Of a DNA stretch of 64,000 nucleotides, positions 56,008 through 64,000 are shown piece by piece (the stretch's first letter is position 1; every line of letters starts with the position of its first letter). The stretch is from CAJOLV01 sp045631885 (GTDB taxonomy: Bacteria > Bacillota_I > Bacilli_A > RFN20 > CAG-826), in the NCBI GenBank assembly GCA_045631885.1, contig JAZQVN010000013.1, forward strand, positions 35,781-99,780, in the 5' to 3' direction. The position numbers and the translations under genes are program-made. The notes under the pieces were generated by a model, which saw nothing but the letters and a program-made list of their open reading frames with translations, was not told where the DNA came from and did not search any database.

Positions 56008-56040
56008 ATATTACTGCTTTGTGTGTCATTTGTCCACACA
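56008..56040 (-). promoter_or_regulatory. Promoter/operator of the DUF1778-GNAT module
   Basis: TGGACA (56031-56036) and TAATAT (56008-56013) with a 17-base spacer on the minus strand. The inverted repeat TGTGTG/CACACA (56020-56040) covers the -35 box and spacer, a suitable place for ribbon-helix-helix autorepression. Confidence 0.55.
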
Positions 56041-56543
56041 TTAACAAATATTATGCAGGAAAAATGAATAATAATCCCTACATATATATATGCGACAAAA
56101 ATTGGATTTTTTTTCATTTTTTTAAAAAAATCTTAAAAGTCGCTTTTGAGTTCCCCCTTTTTACGAAATTTTTGAGTCCAGTTTTGGCTCATTTTTTTCT
56201 AGTTTTTATAATCGCGTTTTTGATGATTGTTGTTTAATCAAAATCTTTGATTTTGAATAAAGATAATTGTTTGGTTTTTCTTTGCTCGATTGGCTTATAA
56301 TTTTTTACCCCGTTTTTATTCATACCAAATATGGTGTTTATACTTGAGAGAATTCTATTGAAACTCTCTCTTTAATTGACTTCTCATATTTCATACCTAC
56401 GTTTTTTTCTCATCGTTATTATGGTATGAAAAATAGTCTAAATTAGTATATATTCCTGTGTTTTAATGGCATTTTTAGCGATTTTATCGCTTACTTAATC
56501 ACCTCCTTTCAAAAAACGGGGAACTCAAGTAAAAGTCGCTTTC
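56041..56543. other. AT-rich intergenic region with flanking repeats, no gene recognised
   Basis: About 500 bases without a credible ORF. Near its ends lie an inverted pair, TTGAGTTCCCC and GGGGAACTCAA, and a direct pair, AAAAGTCGCTTT (near 56136 and 56531). Inside, GGTATGAA or its complement TTCATACC occurs several times, and GAGAG/CTCTC and CAAAATC/GATTTTG can form hairpins. At 56498-56510 the sequence ATCACCTCCTTTC is identical to the typical 3' tail of 16S rRNA. No transposase, terminator with a U-tract or tRNA is present. It could be a scar of insertion or a non-coding RNA. Confidence 0.4.
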
Positions 56544-56572
56544 TTGCTGATATGTCTAAAAGTTGTTATATT
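56544..56572 (+). promoter_or_regulatory. Candidate promoter of glf
   Basis: TTGCTG (56544-56549) and TATATT (56567-56572) with a 17-base spacer, just ahead of the GAGGTGAGG ribosome-binding site. Confidence 0.45.
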
Positions 56573-56586
56573 TAGAGGTGAGGTTT

Positions 56587-57702
56587 ATGAATATGAGCAA
56601 TAAATATGATTATTTAATTGTTGGTTCTGGTATTTCTGGTGCGACAATTGCGAGATTATTAACTGATACGGGTAAGAAAGTACTCGTCATCGAAGCGAGA
56701 GAGGCAGTCGGTGGTAATATCGCCACAAAGATGGTTGATGATATCCCTGTACATTTATATGGACCACACATCTTCCACACATCATTCGAGGATGTTTGGG
56801 AATTCGTCAATAAATACTGCGAAATGCTTCCATTTATCAATGCTCCACTAGCGAACTTCCACGGCCGTATTTTCAATATGCCTTTTAATATGAACACCTT
56901 CCATCAATTATGGGGTGTCAATACTCCAGAAGAAGCTAAAGCAAAAATCGCTGAGGAAGTAGCGAAAGAAAATATTAAAGATCCGCAAAACCTTGAAGAA
57001 CAAGCTTTGTCCTTAGTCGGAAGAACAATCTATGAAACTTTAATTAAGGAATATACGGAGAAACAATGGGGAAGAGATTGTAAAGAATTACCAGCCTTTA
57101 TTATTAAAAGGCTCCCATTAAGATTTGAATATAATAACAACTACTTTAACGATATCTATCAAGGTATCCCTAAAGGCGGTTTTTCCGTCCTTGTAGAGAA
57201 CTTATTGAAAGGAATTGAAGTTAGATTAAACACCAACTATTTCTCTAATAGAGAAGAGTTTAATAAACTCGCTGATAAAGTCATCTTTACCGGTCGAGTA
57301 GATGAATTCTTTGAATTCAAATATGGAATGCTTGAATATCGTTCTTTGAGATTTGAAACTGAGAGATTAGATATCGATGATTATCAACATAACGCAGTGG
57401 TTAATTACACCAGCCACGATGTTGGTTACACAAGAATTACCGAACACAAACACTTTGATAATTCATTAGGAAACCATCACTCCACGATTATCACTAAAGA
57501 ATATCCAGATAAATTCGAAGAAGGTAAGATTCCTTATTACACGATTAATGATGAAAGAAATAATTCTTTATATGCCAAATATGAAGAAGAAGCTAATCAA
57601 AATAAAAACATCATCTTTTTAGGAAGACTTGCTAAGTACAAATACTTCGATATGGATGATGCAATTAAAGAAGCGTTTAATTTGTTTGAACAATTAAAAT
57701 AA
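56587..57702 (+). CDS. glf: UDP-galactopyranose mutase
   Basis: 371 aa. Flavoenzyme converting UDP-galactopyranose to UDP-galactofuranose for surface glycans. Start ATG 56587 (MNMSNKYDY), preceded by GAGGTGAGG; an upstream ATG at 56563 lies in the promoter region. FAD-binding motif GSGISGATIARLL (about 12-24) and VIEAREAVGGNIATKMVDDIPVH; family blocks YGPHIFHTS, YTEKQWGRD, RLPLRFEYNNNYFNDIYQGIPKGG and YTRITEHKHF are present. No galactofuranosyltransferase lies next to it. Its stop codon directly abuts the stop of the convergent P-type ATPase gene. Confidence 0.95.
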   Translation: MNMSNKYDYLIVGSGISGATIARLLTDTGKKVLVIEAREAVGGNIATKMVDDIPVHLYGPHIFHTSFEDVWEFVNKYCEMLPFINAPLANFHGRIFNMPFNMNTFHQLWGVNTPEEAKAKIAEEVAKENIKDPQNLEEQALSLVGRTIYETLIKEYTEKQWGRDCKELPAFIIKRLPLRFEYNNNYFNDIYQGIPKGGFSVLVENLLKGIEVRLNTNYFSNREEFNKLADKVIFTGRVDEFFEFKYGMLEYRSLRFETERLDIDDYQHNAVVNYTSHDVGYTRITEHKHFDNSLGNHHSTIITKEYPDKFEEGKIPYYTINDERNNSLYAKYEEEANQNKNIIFLGRLAKYKYFDMDDAIKEAFNLFEQLK

Positions 57703-60384
57703 TTATTCGTCTGAGAATTCTCTTGGCGAGAAAAGAAGTCTGTCGATTACAAAACCGACGACTTTTTTATTTCCTAAATAAAGTGGGTAAGCTAAAACAA
57801 TGAAGGCGACTAAGAACATCGTTTGTTCAAGAGTCATTGTGCGATACAAAGTAAAGATGGCATTAGGCGCTAAATGAGTCGCGGCGTAAGCAAAGATATT
57901 AAGTGCACCACCTGTATGCTTTAGCATCTCTGTACCACTGATGATGAAATATTCAGGGATGAGATATAAAACCATTAAGACTAAGAATAAAGTCGCACCA
58001 TAAAGTATCTTTCTAAATTTAGTAAATGGCTTACAGTTTTCAAAGAAAATGATAAATCCAGCGATGGTCACACATAAGCTCATCACCGGAACCCAACCAA
58101 AGGAGACAATTTCACCATTTTCAAAGACTGTAAGCATGTTGCTCATATTATATGAACCATCTCTAATGATTGATGAGATTAGGAAATATAGCACCACTCC
58201 TATGACTGGTAAGAACATGTAGAAACCAGAGACAATCGCTCTTTCGACAACGTTCTTATAGAAGTTACCTTTCACTCTTGTCTTATCTGGCTCTAAAGCC
58301 ACAAATAATGAGGCGATACCGGTAATGAAGATATTAACCACAGACATAACTGTTGGTTGAATGATGTGTGGAATGCCTAATAAGATTGGTAAGATGGTTA
58401 TAAACAACCATAAGAAGTCTTTCATCACGAATAATGAAGAAGATCTTTGAATATTATTAACAACACGTCTTCCTTGGAAGACTGCTTCTTTCATATTAGC
58501 GAAATTAGAATCTAATAAAACTAAGTTAGCAACGTTTTTAGTCGCTGCCGCACCATTAGCTAATGCGATAGAGCAATCGGCTTGTTTGAACGCTAATAAG
58601 TCGTTTAAACCATCACCAGTGACACCAACGACTCGATTATTCTTTTTAAGAATAGAAACGATATCCGCTTTTTGATCCGGAGTCACTCTACCGAAGATAG
58701 CGTTATTTAAAACGATTTGTTCTAAATCATCTTCTGGGGTTAGTTTTGACATATCAAAACATTTATCCCAGTTTTCAATGCCGCATTCTTTGGCGATATA
58801 ACTAACTGTGCCAACATTATCACCAGAAATAACTTTGATATCGACATCATTTTCTCTAAACCAAATCATCGTATCTTTAACTTCTGGTCTGATGTTATCT
58901 CTAATGATAAACATACCGACGATTTTCTTATTCTCTGGTAAGACATCTTTATCAACGATAGGTTCTAATAGTTTCACTAAAGCCACAACACGTAAACCAT
59001 TTTTCGCATGTTCTGCGACTCTATTTAAGATTTCAGGATCTTTGGTTAAGAATTCAGGAGCGCCTAAAGCAAACCAACCTTTGCCTTCAAATTCCACGGC
59101 GGAATACTTTCTCGCAGAAGAGAATTCCACTAAGTCTAAGACTTTTAGTCTTTGTCTATTTCTAAACTTATATAACATCGCTGTGGAGGTTTGTTCTTCG
59201 ATTGAGTTATTATTCATATCCATCACCACACCGAATTTATTAATTAAGGCTGTGGAGGTTTGGTTCGCACTCTTAAAGGAAGATAAATAATTAGCCATAA
59301 TGATGCTAATTTCTTCTTCGCTATAACTGTTATCTAATAATTCATAACTATCTAAAGTCATCGTACCATCAGTTAAGGTACCTGTTTTATCTAAGCACAA
59401 TGTGTTAACTCTAGATAAAGACTCAACCGAGAATAAGTTCGCCGCCAATGTTTTGTTTTGTGCTAACTTAGCAACACCTGTAGCCATAGCGACAGATGCT
59501 AACAAAGCCATACCGCAAGGAATCATATAAGCAATCGCAGTGCCACCATAGAACACGGCTTCAGTAGTTAATGATTCTTCACCCCAATATGTTGGGAACA
59601 TTGGTAAAGCATTCGCATTAACATCTAATTGTCTGATTAGCTCATTAGCGAAAACGAGAATAGCTAAAGGAATAGCGATGAATGCCATCACTCTAATCAC
59701 TTTATTAATCGCCATCATCAATCTTGATTTTGGCGCTTTTGATAATTTGGCTTTATTTTCAATGGATGCGATATAAGTATCATTCGCGATTTTGTCCGCT
59801 CTAACAGCGACTGTTCCACTGACGATAAATGAGCCGGCAAACAATGTATCGTTTAAAGATTTCTTAACAGGAACGGATTCACCAGTTAACAAAGCTTCAT
59901 TAACTTCAACAACATCGGATTCTAAGATAATGCAGTCTGCAGGGATTTGATCTCCAGGACCTAAAATAATGACATCATCAAGGACGATTTCGGTTGGTAA
60001 AATGTTCTTTTCTTGACCATCTCTTTTTACCCTAATTTTGCTACCATTTAATAACTTCAATTTCTCAATTGTATGTTTGGATTTGCATTCTTGAATTGTA
60101 CCGATTAAAAGGTTACAAAGAATGATTCCTAAGAACATTAAATTGGTAATAACTTTTGGGCCAACAATGATTAAAAGAAGGGCCGCAACAACGAACATTA
60201 AAATATTGAAAAATGTAAAGATATTTCCCAAAATTATCTGCAAATACGACTTATTTGTTGGGTTTTTTGCAATATTTAATAATCCTTCTTCGCTTCTTTC
60301 TTTAACATTTTCTTCCGTTAATCCGAAGTCTGGAGAAGGACTATATCTTTTTACATTTTTATGAGTATGTTTTAAAACTTCCAT
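57703..60384 (-). CDS. P-type cation ATPase (HAD-IC family)
   Basis: 893 aa. Actuator motif LLTGESVPVKK, phosphorylation site CLDKTGTLTDG, hinge and P-domain VTGDGLNDLLAFKQADCSIALANGA. About ten membrane helices. M4 reads AYMIPCGMALLASVAMATG, which differs from PEGL of Ca/Mg pumps and CPC of heavy-metal pumps but resembles a widespread Bacillota branch related to mycobacterial CtpE. No N-terminal metal-binding domain. Calcium or another divalent ion is a guess from CtpE. No terminator separates it from glf. Confidence 0.85.
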   Translation of the reverse strand: MEVLKHTHKNVKRYSPSPDFGLTEENVKERSEEGLLNIAKNPTNKSYLQIILGNIFTFFNILMFVVAALLLIIVGPKVITNLMFLGIILCNLLIGTIQECKSKHTIEKLKLLNGSKIRVKRDGQEKNILPTEIVLDDVIILGPGDQIPADCIILESDVVEVNEALLTGESVPVKKSLNDTLFAGSFIVSGTVAVRADKIANDTYIASIENKAKLSKAPKSRLMMAINKVIRVMAFIAIPLAILVFANELIRQLDVNANALPMFPTYWGEESLTTEAVFYGGTAIAYMIPCGMALLASVAMATGVAKLAQNKTLAANLFSVESLSRVNTLCLDKTGTLTDGTMTLDSYELLDNSYSEEEISIIMANYLSSFKSANQTSTALINKFGVVMDMNNNSIEEQTSTAMLYKFRNRQRLKVLDLVEFSSARKYSAVEFEGKGWFALGAPEFLTKDPEILNRVAEHAKNGLRVVALVKLLEPIVDKDVLPENKKIVGMFIIRDNIRPEVKDTMIWFRENDVDIKVISGDNVGTVSYIAKECGIENWDKCFDMSKLTPEDDLEQIVLNNAIFGRVTPDQKADIVSILKKNNRVVGVTGDGLNDLLAFKQADCSIALANGAAATKNVANLVLLDSNFANMKEAVFQGRRVVNNIQRSSSLFVMKDFLWLFITILPILLGIPHIIQPTVMSVVNIFITGIASLFVALEPDKTRVKGNFYKNVVERAIVSGFYMFLPVIGVVLYFLISSIIRDGSYNMSNMLTVFENGEIVSFGWVPVMSLCVTIAGFIIFFENCKPFTKFRKILYGATLFLVLMVLYLIPEYFIISGTEMLKHTGGALNIFAYAATHLAPNAIFTLYRTMTLEQTMFLVAFIVLAYPLYLGNKKVVGFVIDRLLFSPREFSDE

Positions 60385-60431
60385 GTTGATACCACTTCTT
60401 TAATATTTATAATATTATTTTATTACCCTAT

Positions 60432-62630
60432 TTATTTAACTCTATCAGCGTTCATTATTCCCTTTGCGAGAACGAACTCTTTTTTAATAATTTTCTCTTT
60501 GATTTCATCATAGCTTAATGGTTTACCAAAGAGGAAACCTTGCTGTCTTTCACACTTCACATCTTTTAAGAAACTGCTTTCTTCTTTAGTTTCAACACCT
60601 TCACAAAGTGTTCTAATTCCGATTTGTTCCGCCATCTGAACAACGGACTTAATTAAGGTCTTTGATTTCTCATTAGATTCAAAGCCAATTAAGAAAGCCA
60701 TATCGAGTTTTAAGACATCGAAGTTATAATCTTTCAAAGTGTTGAATGAGCTATATCCAGATCCGAAATCATCCAACCAGACTGAATAGCCTAATTCATG
60801 TAATCTACCCATCGCTTCTTTTAAGACATCACCATCATTCATTAATGCTGATTCGGTAATTTCAACATGAATTAAATCTTTTGGAATATTAAATTCAGTT
60901 ACCACTTTGTCAATGATCGAAACTATATCCATTAAAACGAAGTCTAATCTTGAGAAGTTAATGGACACTGGGATAACTGGTAAACGATTATCCATGTTAT
61001 GACGTAAATCTTTACAAACTAAAGTCAAAATACCGACATCTAACTTATGAATAAGTTGAGCATTTTCTAAAGCCGGAACAAACTTCGCTGGAGATAAGAA
61101 ACCATATTTAGGATCAATCCATCTAGCGAGAGCTTCCGCGCCACATAAGGTATTATCCTTACTCCAAACAACTGGTTGATAATATGGCTTTAAATAGCCC
61201 TTCTCAACTGCTTCATCAACATGTCTAACGATATATTGAACTAAACGGTAATTATCGTGCATTTCTTTATCGTAATAGATAAAGTTATGTCCTGGCTTAT
61301 TTTCAATCTCCATACAGGCATATCTAGCCTTTTCAATGGATTGATGGACATCTTCACTTCTATCTCTAAAGAGATAAACACCAGATTTCATTCCTGGTCT
61401 AATATCTAAATCTAATTTACCAATACGGCTATTGATAAAGTCGAGATTTCTTTCCAAGCTATCAATTCTTGTAAAGACGACAAAGTGATCATCAGATTGA
61501 CGCGACACTAATCCCCAACGGAATGTATCGGTGATAATCTTTCCAACTTCTTTTAAGAAGATATTACCTTCTTCGAAACCTCTTTGATCGTTAAAGACTT
61601 TGAAGTTTGTGATATTTAAGAATAGGAAAGCAAATTCGTTCTCTTGGATATTTTCATCAACGATTTTCTTCGCTGCTAAGGTGGTGAAATATTCAAATGA
61701 ATATAAACCGGTTAAAGTATCTCTAGTCGCTAATAATTCGAGTTCTTCATCTTTATTGGCCTCAGAAATACGCTGATCGTAAATAGATATACATATCATT
61801 GTTAATGATATAAAGAACGTTAAGTAGTTGACTTCATCACCTTCCGGGAAGGCTCTTATGTCTACGGTCTTTTTTAACAATAAATAGAATCCTAGGAAAA
61901 CAACGCCTAAGATACCGACAGAAATATATGGTTTCCAGATTAATAAGCAACCAACATAAATCGCCATCATTAAGAAGCAGATGATTTGTTTATAGTCTGG
62001 ATTAGGAATCGGAGCACCTTCCGCGGTATATCTTGTGCTAGCAAAGTCACCATAAGAGACTTTAACACCGAAAATAAGACACGTTAAAGCAAATAAGGAG
62101 ATAACTAGAACAGATGTAAGGTTTTGATTCTTACCGCCTTTAAATCGATAAATACTACATCCTATAATTGCAACATCAAACGCGAACACTGATGCGTATA
62201 AGGAAATAAGTAATATCATCGACATTCCTTTTGGTTTTCCCCACACAAATTCAAGAGGGATTAAGCACACCAAAGCAATAGATATACCTGCGAAAACAAT
62301 TGTAGGAACAATCTTTTTAAAACTGCTGATGTGCTGACGATATTGAATCGAATAGAAAAGCATCGCCACACCAAAAGACATCAATAACCAGAAGTTAGAT
62401 GTATTGATGAATAGAACTTCTAAAAATCCTTTAACGTTTTCTGGGTTAGTTAATGTTGGAATGATATATTTATGGAATTGTCTAATAACAAGCCAAATTT
62501 CTAAAGCGACAATAACGCCCGACATAAAAACACCGGAACGCATATTTGCATCGTTTAAATAGTTTCTGACATACTTAGAGTTCTTTCTTAAACCGAAGAT
62601 ATCTCTAAGTGTTTCCCATACTTTTTTCAT
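60432..62630 (-). CDS. Membrane GGDEF-EAL protein, likely c-di-GMP phosphodiesterase
   Basis: 732 aa. About eight N-terminal membrane helices (34-285) form a sensor. The GGDEF domain (about 300-455) keeps LATRDTLTGLYS but has SDDHF (379-383) in place of GGDEF, so cyclase activity is unlikely. The EAL domain (about 465-720) keeps AEALARW (EAL at 499-501), NFSR, HVEITES, DDFGSGYSS, LKLDMAF and CEGVET, the full set for c-di-GMP hydrolysis. A hairpin ACTGCT/AGCAGT lies 4 bases before the ATG, with no SD. This is the only apparently active c-di-GMP enzyme in the window; the degenerate sensor at 40853 may respond to the same signal. Confidence 0.88.
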   Translation of the reverse strand: MKKVWETLRDIFGLRKNSKYVRNYLNDANMRSGVFMSGVIVALEIWLVIRQFHKYIIPTLTNPENVKGFLEVLFINTSNFWLLMSFGVAMLFYSIQYRQHISSFKKIVPTIVFAGISIALVCLIPLEFVWGKPKGMSMILLISLYASVFAFDVAIIGCSIYRFKGGKNQNLTSVLVISLFALTCLIFGVKVSYGDFASTRYTAEGAPIPNPDYKQIICFLMMAIYVGCLLIWKPYISVGILGVVFLGFYLLLKKTVDIRAFPEGDEVNYLTFFISLTMICISIYDQRISEANKDEELELLATRDTLTGLYSFEYFTTLAAKKIVDENIQENEFAFLFLNITNFKVFNDQRGFEEGNIFLKEVGKIITDTFRWGLVSRQSDDHFVVFTRIDSLERNLDFINSRIGKLDLDIRPGMKSGVYLFRDRSEDVHQSIEKARYACMEIENKPGHNFIYYDKEMHDNYRLVQYIVRHVDEAVEKGYLKPYYQPVVWSKDNTLCGAEALARWIDPKYGFLSPAKFVPALENAQLIHKLDVGILTLVCKDLRHNMDNRLPVIPVSINFSRLDFVLMDIVSIIDKVVTEFNIPKDLIHVEITESALMNDGDVLKEAMGRLHELGYSVWLDDFGSGYSSFNTLKDYNFDVLKLDMAFLIGFESNEKSKTLIKSVVQMAEQIGIRTLCEGVETKEESSFLKDVKCERQQGFLFGKPLSYDEIKEKIIKKEFVLAKGIMNADRVK

Positions 62631-62634
62631 ATTA

Positions 62635-62654
62635 ACTGCTTTAATAATAGCAGT
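62635..62654 (-). promoter_or_regulatory. Hairpin directly upstream of the GGDEF-EAL start codon
   Basis: ACTGCT and AGCAGT flank ATTATTAA and end 4 bases before the ATG, where an SD would normally be. It may limit translation initiation. Confidence 0.35.
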
Positions 62655-62766
62655 AATTTTATAACTTATATAATAAAATTAGAAAATTATTATTTTGGAG
62701 TAATGTCATTAAACACAAATTTTATTGAAAATACCTAGGTTTTGTCGTGTTTTTTGCCAAAAATGC

Positions 62767-62795
62767 AAAAAAAATGCAGCCGCTCACACGACTGC
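62767..62795 (-). terminator. Intrinsic terminator of the giant RNA
   Basis: GCAGTCG/CGGCTGC (one T-G pair) with a 6-base loop at 62776-62795, then A and eight Us on the minus strand. Confidence 0.85.
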
Positions 62796-62944
62796 GTAAA
62801 CCGTTGTACTGGGACAGGGATCGAACTCCCTGCCAGGTACCCAAGTTAAGTTCCTTTAGGCTGGTGGTGCTTCTTGTTGGCGACACGATGACAATTGAAT
62901 TTCCGTGCCGGTGGCCAGCTTCCTTTAGTTATTAGCTTCAAGGC

Positions 62945-63030
62945 TGTCTTCCTCTTCGTCATGTCCGGTGCTGGGTTTACTCCGTCAAACTTTAACGCGG
63001 AGACCAGTGAGCGCAAACGCTCAGGGAGGA
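62945..63030 (-). repeat. Repeat core C of the giant RNA
   Basis: Third copy in transcript order and the most diverged. It retains CCTCCCTGAG, the ACCGG block and GACGAAGAGGAAGACA. The central stem is changed to CTCCGCGTTAAAG...GACGGAG with compensating changes in both arms (CTCCG/CGGAG), which supports RNA-level selection. Confidence 0.55.
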
Positions 63031-63265
63031 ACGTACCGATGACCAAGGTTTTCACCAAGGCCCTTTGCTAGAGCAACCAGTTAACAGAAGCCATTTACTC
63101 TTCTGAGGCTCCCCGTTCAATTTAAGGAGCTGGTTGACTGACCTAGTCTCGAACTCTCTAGACCATTTCTTCACGGCGAGATCTCTTTGGAAGTCTGCCG
63201 CTATCTCCACACACTGAGTTGAATAATGTGGATTAGGTTTTTCTCTCTGGGATTGCCAGGGGGAA

Positions 63266-63343
63266 TCTTCTACCTCTTCGTTCTTGACCGGCGGTGGAAT
63301 TACGCTGTTAAGTTCTAACTCAGCGACCACTCAGGGAGGGAGG
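63266..63343 (-). repeat. Repeat core B of the giant RNA
   Basis: Second copy: CCTCCCTCCCTGAGTGG, CGCTGAGTTAG, CTTAACAGCG, CCACCGCC and ACGAAGAGG. It lies about 309 bases from core A and 320 from core C. CGCTG pairs with CAGCG around the central loop. Confidence 0.6.
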
Positions 63344-63574
63344 ATTGCCGTTTAGTCTATCTTATGATAGTCAAGTCGATCTGCAGTCATTATCCAGAAG
63401 ATTTAATCCCGGAACCTCACTATCAACATCGTGGTAACGGTTGACTGGCTTCTGATCGGCTAGATTTGATGACCCCTTCACCAGGCTCGCCCGAAGGCTC
63501 CTAGCTTATTTCACGTTTTGAGTTGACCTTAGCGTGAACGGTCTTGCTCGAGGCATTACTCTCAAGCGGATTTG

Positions 63575-63652
63575 TGTCTTCCTCTTCGACTGTGTCGGGC
63601 GGTGGGCTAACGCTGTTAAATCCTAACTCAGCAGCCACTCTAGGAGGGAGGG
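63575..63652 (-). repeat. Repeat core A of the giant RNA
   Basis: First copy in transcript order: CCTCCCTCCTAGAGTGG, GCTGAGTTAG, TTTAACAGCG, CCACCGCC and TCGAAGAGGAAGACA. About 65 bases upstream, GGTTCCGGG...TTCTGGAT also recurs about 310 bases later ahead of core B, so the repeated unit is larger than the core. Confidence 0.6.
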
Positions 63653-63840
63653 ACGACCCCGATAAGCTCCGAAGAACCTATCTACTAGTGCAATCGCTAA
63701 TCCAGAACATTTGAGCCCCGGAACCGCCGTGTCAACTTCGTTTCCTGCGTCGATTGACTTACCTAGATTTGAGATATAAATAACTATCGTTATTTGTATC
63801 TCATCCATTGGGTTTCCCCAACGGATTAGTATAGTATGCG

Positions 63841-64000
63841 CTTATTAAAAAATAATTGCAACACTTTTTTTAAAAATTTTTTAATTATTTTATAAAATAA
63901 TGTTTTTATTTTAATATATTAAAATAACTTTTTAATTATTTTTTGTTAAAATATATTTCAATGTGTATTTATAAAAACGAATATGCATTATGCGCGTATG
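63841..64000. other. AT-rich flank upstream of the giant RNA
   Basis: No gene. On the minus strand TTGCAA with TACTAT about 19 bases later, just before the RNA, is a possible but weak promoter. The rest is runs of A and T. Confidence 0.3.

Larger units (their letters stand above)
62767..63840 (-). ncRNA. Giant structured non-coding RNA (about 1.06 kb) with three diverged repeat units
   Basis: This segment is clearly GC-richer than its surroundings and ends in an intrinsic terminator. No ORF in it shows an SD or protein-like composition. Near its 5' end the RNA has CCGTTGGG-GAAA-CCCAATGG (GNRA tetraloop) and a 14-bp stem with a GATA loop (63761-63800). Three related cores lie at about 63575-63652, 63266-63343 and 62945-63030. 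Each holds CCTCCCT, a stem with TTAACAGCG or a variant, a CACCG block and ACGAAGAGG. A T-loop-like hairpin CAGGG-AGTTCGAT-CCCTG is near the 3' end (62813-62830). Size and style recall ornate RNAs such as GOLLD, ROOL or OLE, but I cannot assign a class. The 5' end is approximate. Confidence 0.65.

Noticed and set aside
56019..56237. 72-codon plus-strand ORF of mostly Phe, Ile and Lys
   Set aside because: It begins in the promoter of the DUF1778 gene, runs through T-rich sequence and has no SD; the composition reflects AT bias.
58808..59290. 160-codon plus-strand ORF
   Set aside because: Shadow of the P-type ATPase gene, which has clear motifs on the other strand.
62813..62840. Possible tRNA or tmRNA 3' end (TTCGA loop flanked by CAGGG/CCCTG)
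   Set aside because: The loop is 8 rather than 7 bases, no acceptor stem, anticodon arm or CCA follows, and the element is inside a much larger RNA.
62846..63330. ORFs of 70 and 92 codons on the minus strand
   Set aside because: They lie inside the structured, repeated GC-richer segment, lack ribosome-binding sites, and their frames are not kept between the repeat copies.
63623..63808. 61-codon minus-strand ORF
   Set aside because: It covers hairpins at the 5' end of the giant RNA and has no SD or recognisable protein features.

Overview
The window is AT-rich bacterial DNA read with the standard genetic code: TGA ends several genes, for example addB, and tryptophan is TGG. Shine-Dalgarno sites are GGAGG-like, sigma-A type promoters are visible, and most genes sit in tight minus-strand operons closed by hairpin plus U-tract terminators. 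Extended Opp transporters, AddAB, a fructose PTS and SipW/TasA-type secretion point to a low-GC Bacillota lineage near the Erysipelotrichia/Mollicutes (RF39-like gut clades). That placement is inference. No rRNA, tRNA, CRISPR array or insertion sequence was recognised.

Layout. 1-3405: 5' part of a large secreted subtilisin-like protease. 3640-13395: an oppABCDF peptide-uptake operon with unusual insertions. 13679-14550: a membrane protein and a small P-loop kinase. 14600-14890: a compact locus that looks like a type I toxin-antitoxin module (24-residue hydrophobic peptide opposite a short terminated RNA). 15005-18056: a glycosyltransferase, a zinc-ribbon protein and a subtilase lipoprotein with a starch-binding-like module. 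18089-24042: addA and addB. 24098-26925: thyA, folA, an alpha/beta hydrolase and a deoxyinosine/uracil glycosylase. 26974-35087: glycerate kinase, a membrane hydrolase, a MATE exporter, an aldehyde dehydrogenase, a YhhN protein and a DUF2804 protein.

35162-49343 is the most distinctive coding region. It is one apparent ten-gene, 14-kb minus-strand operon with a clear promoter and a structured leader of about 180 nt. It encodes a SipW-type signal peptidase, several exported proteins with TasA/SipW-like signal peptides (one a 1403-residue multi-repeat protein with InlB-type repeats), a membrane-anchored McrB-like AAA+ ATPase paired with a DUF2357/McrC-like protein that shows no nuclease motif, and a membrane sensor with degenerate GGDEF and EAL domains. 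I read it as a candidate cell-surface or matrix assembly system with an NTP-driven McrBC-like core and probable cyclic-dinucleotide input.

49705-55106 holds a small membrane protein and the fruK-fruA-ptsH-ptsI operon, whose HPr has Arg where the regulatory Ser46 should be. 55239-55989 is a DUF1778/GNAT toxin-antitoxin pair. 56587-62630 holds glf, a P-type ATPase and a GGDEF-EAL protein with an intact EAL motif. 62767 to about 63840 is a GC-richer non-coding segment ending in an intrinsic terminator and containing three diverged copies of a roughly 310-nt unit. It is best read as a giant structured RNA of about 1.06 kb on the minus strand.
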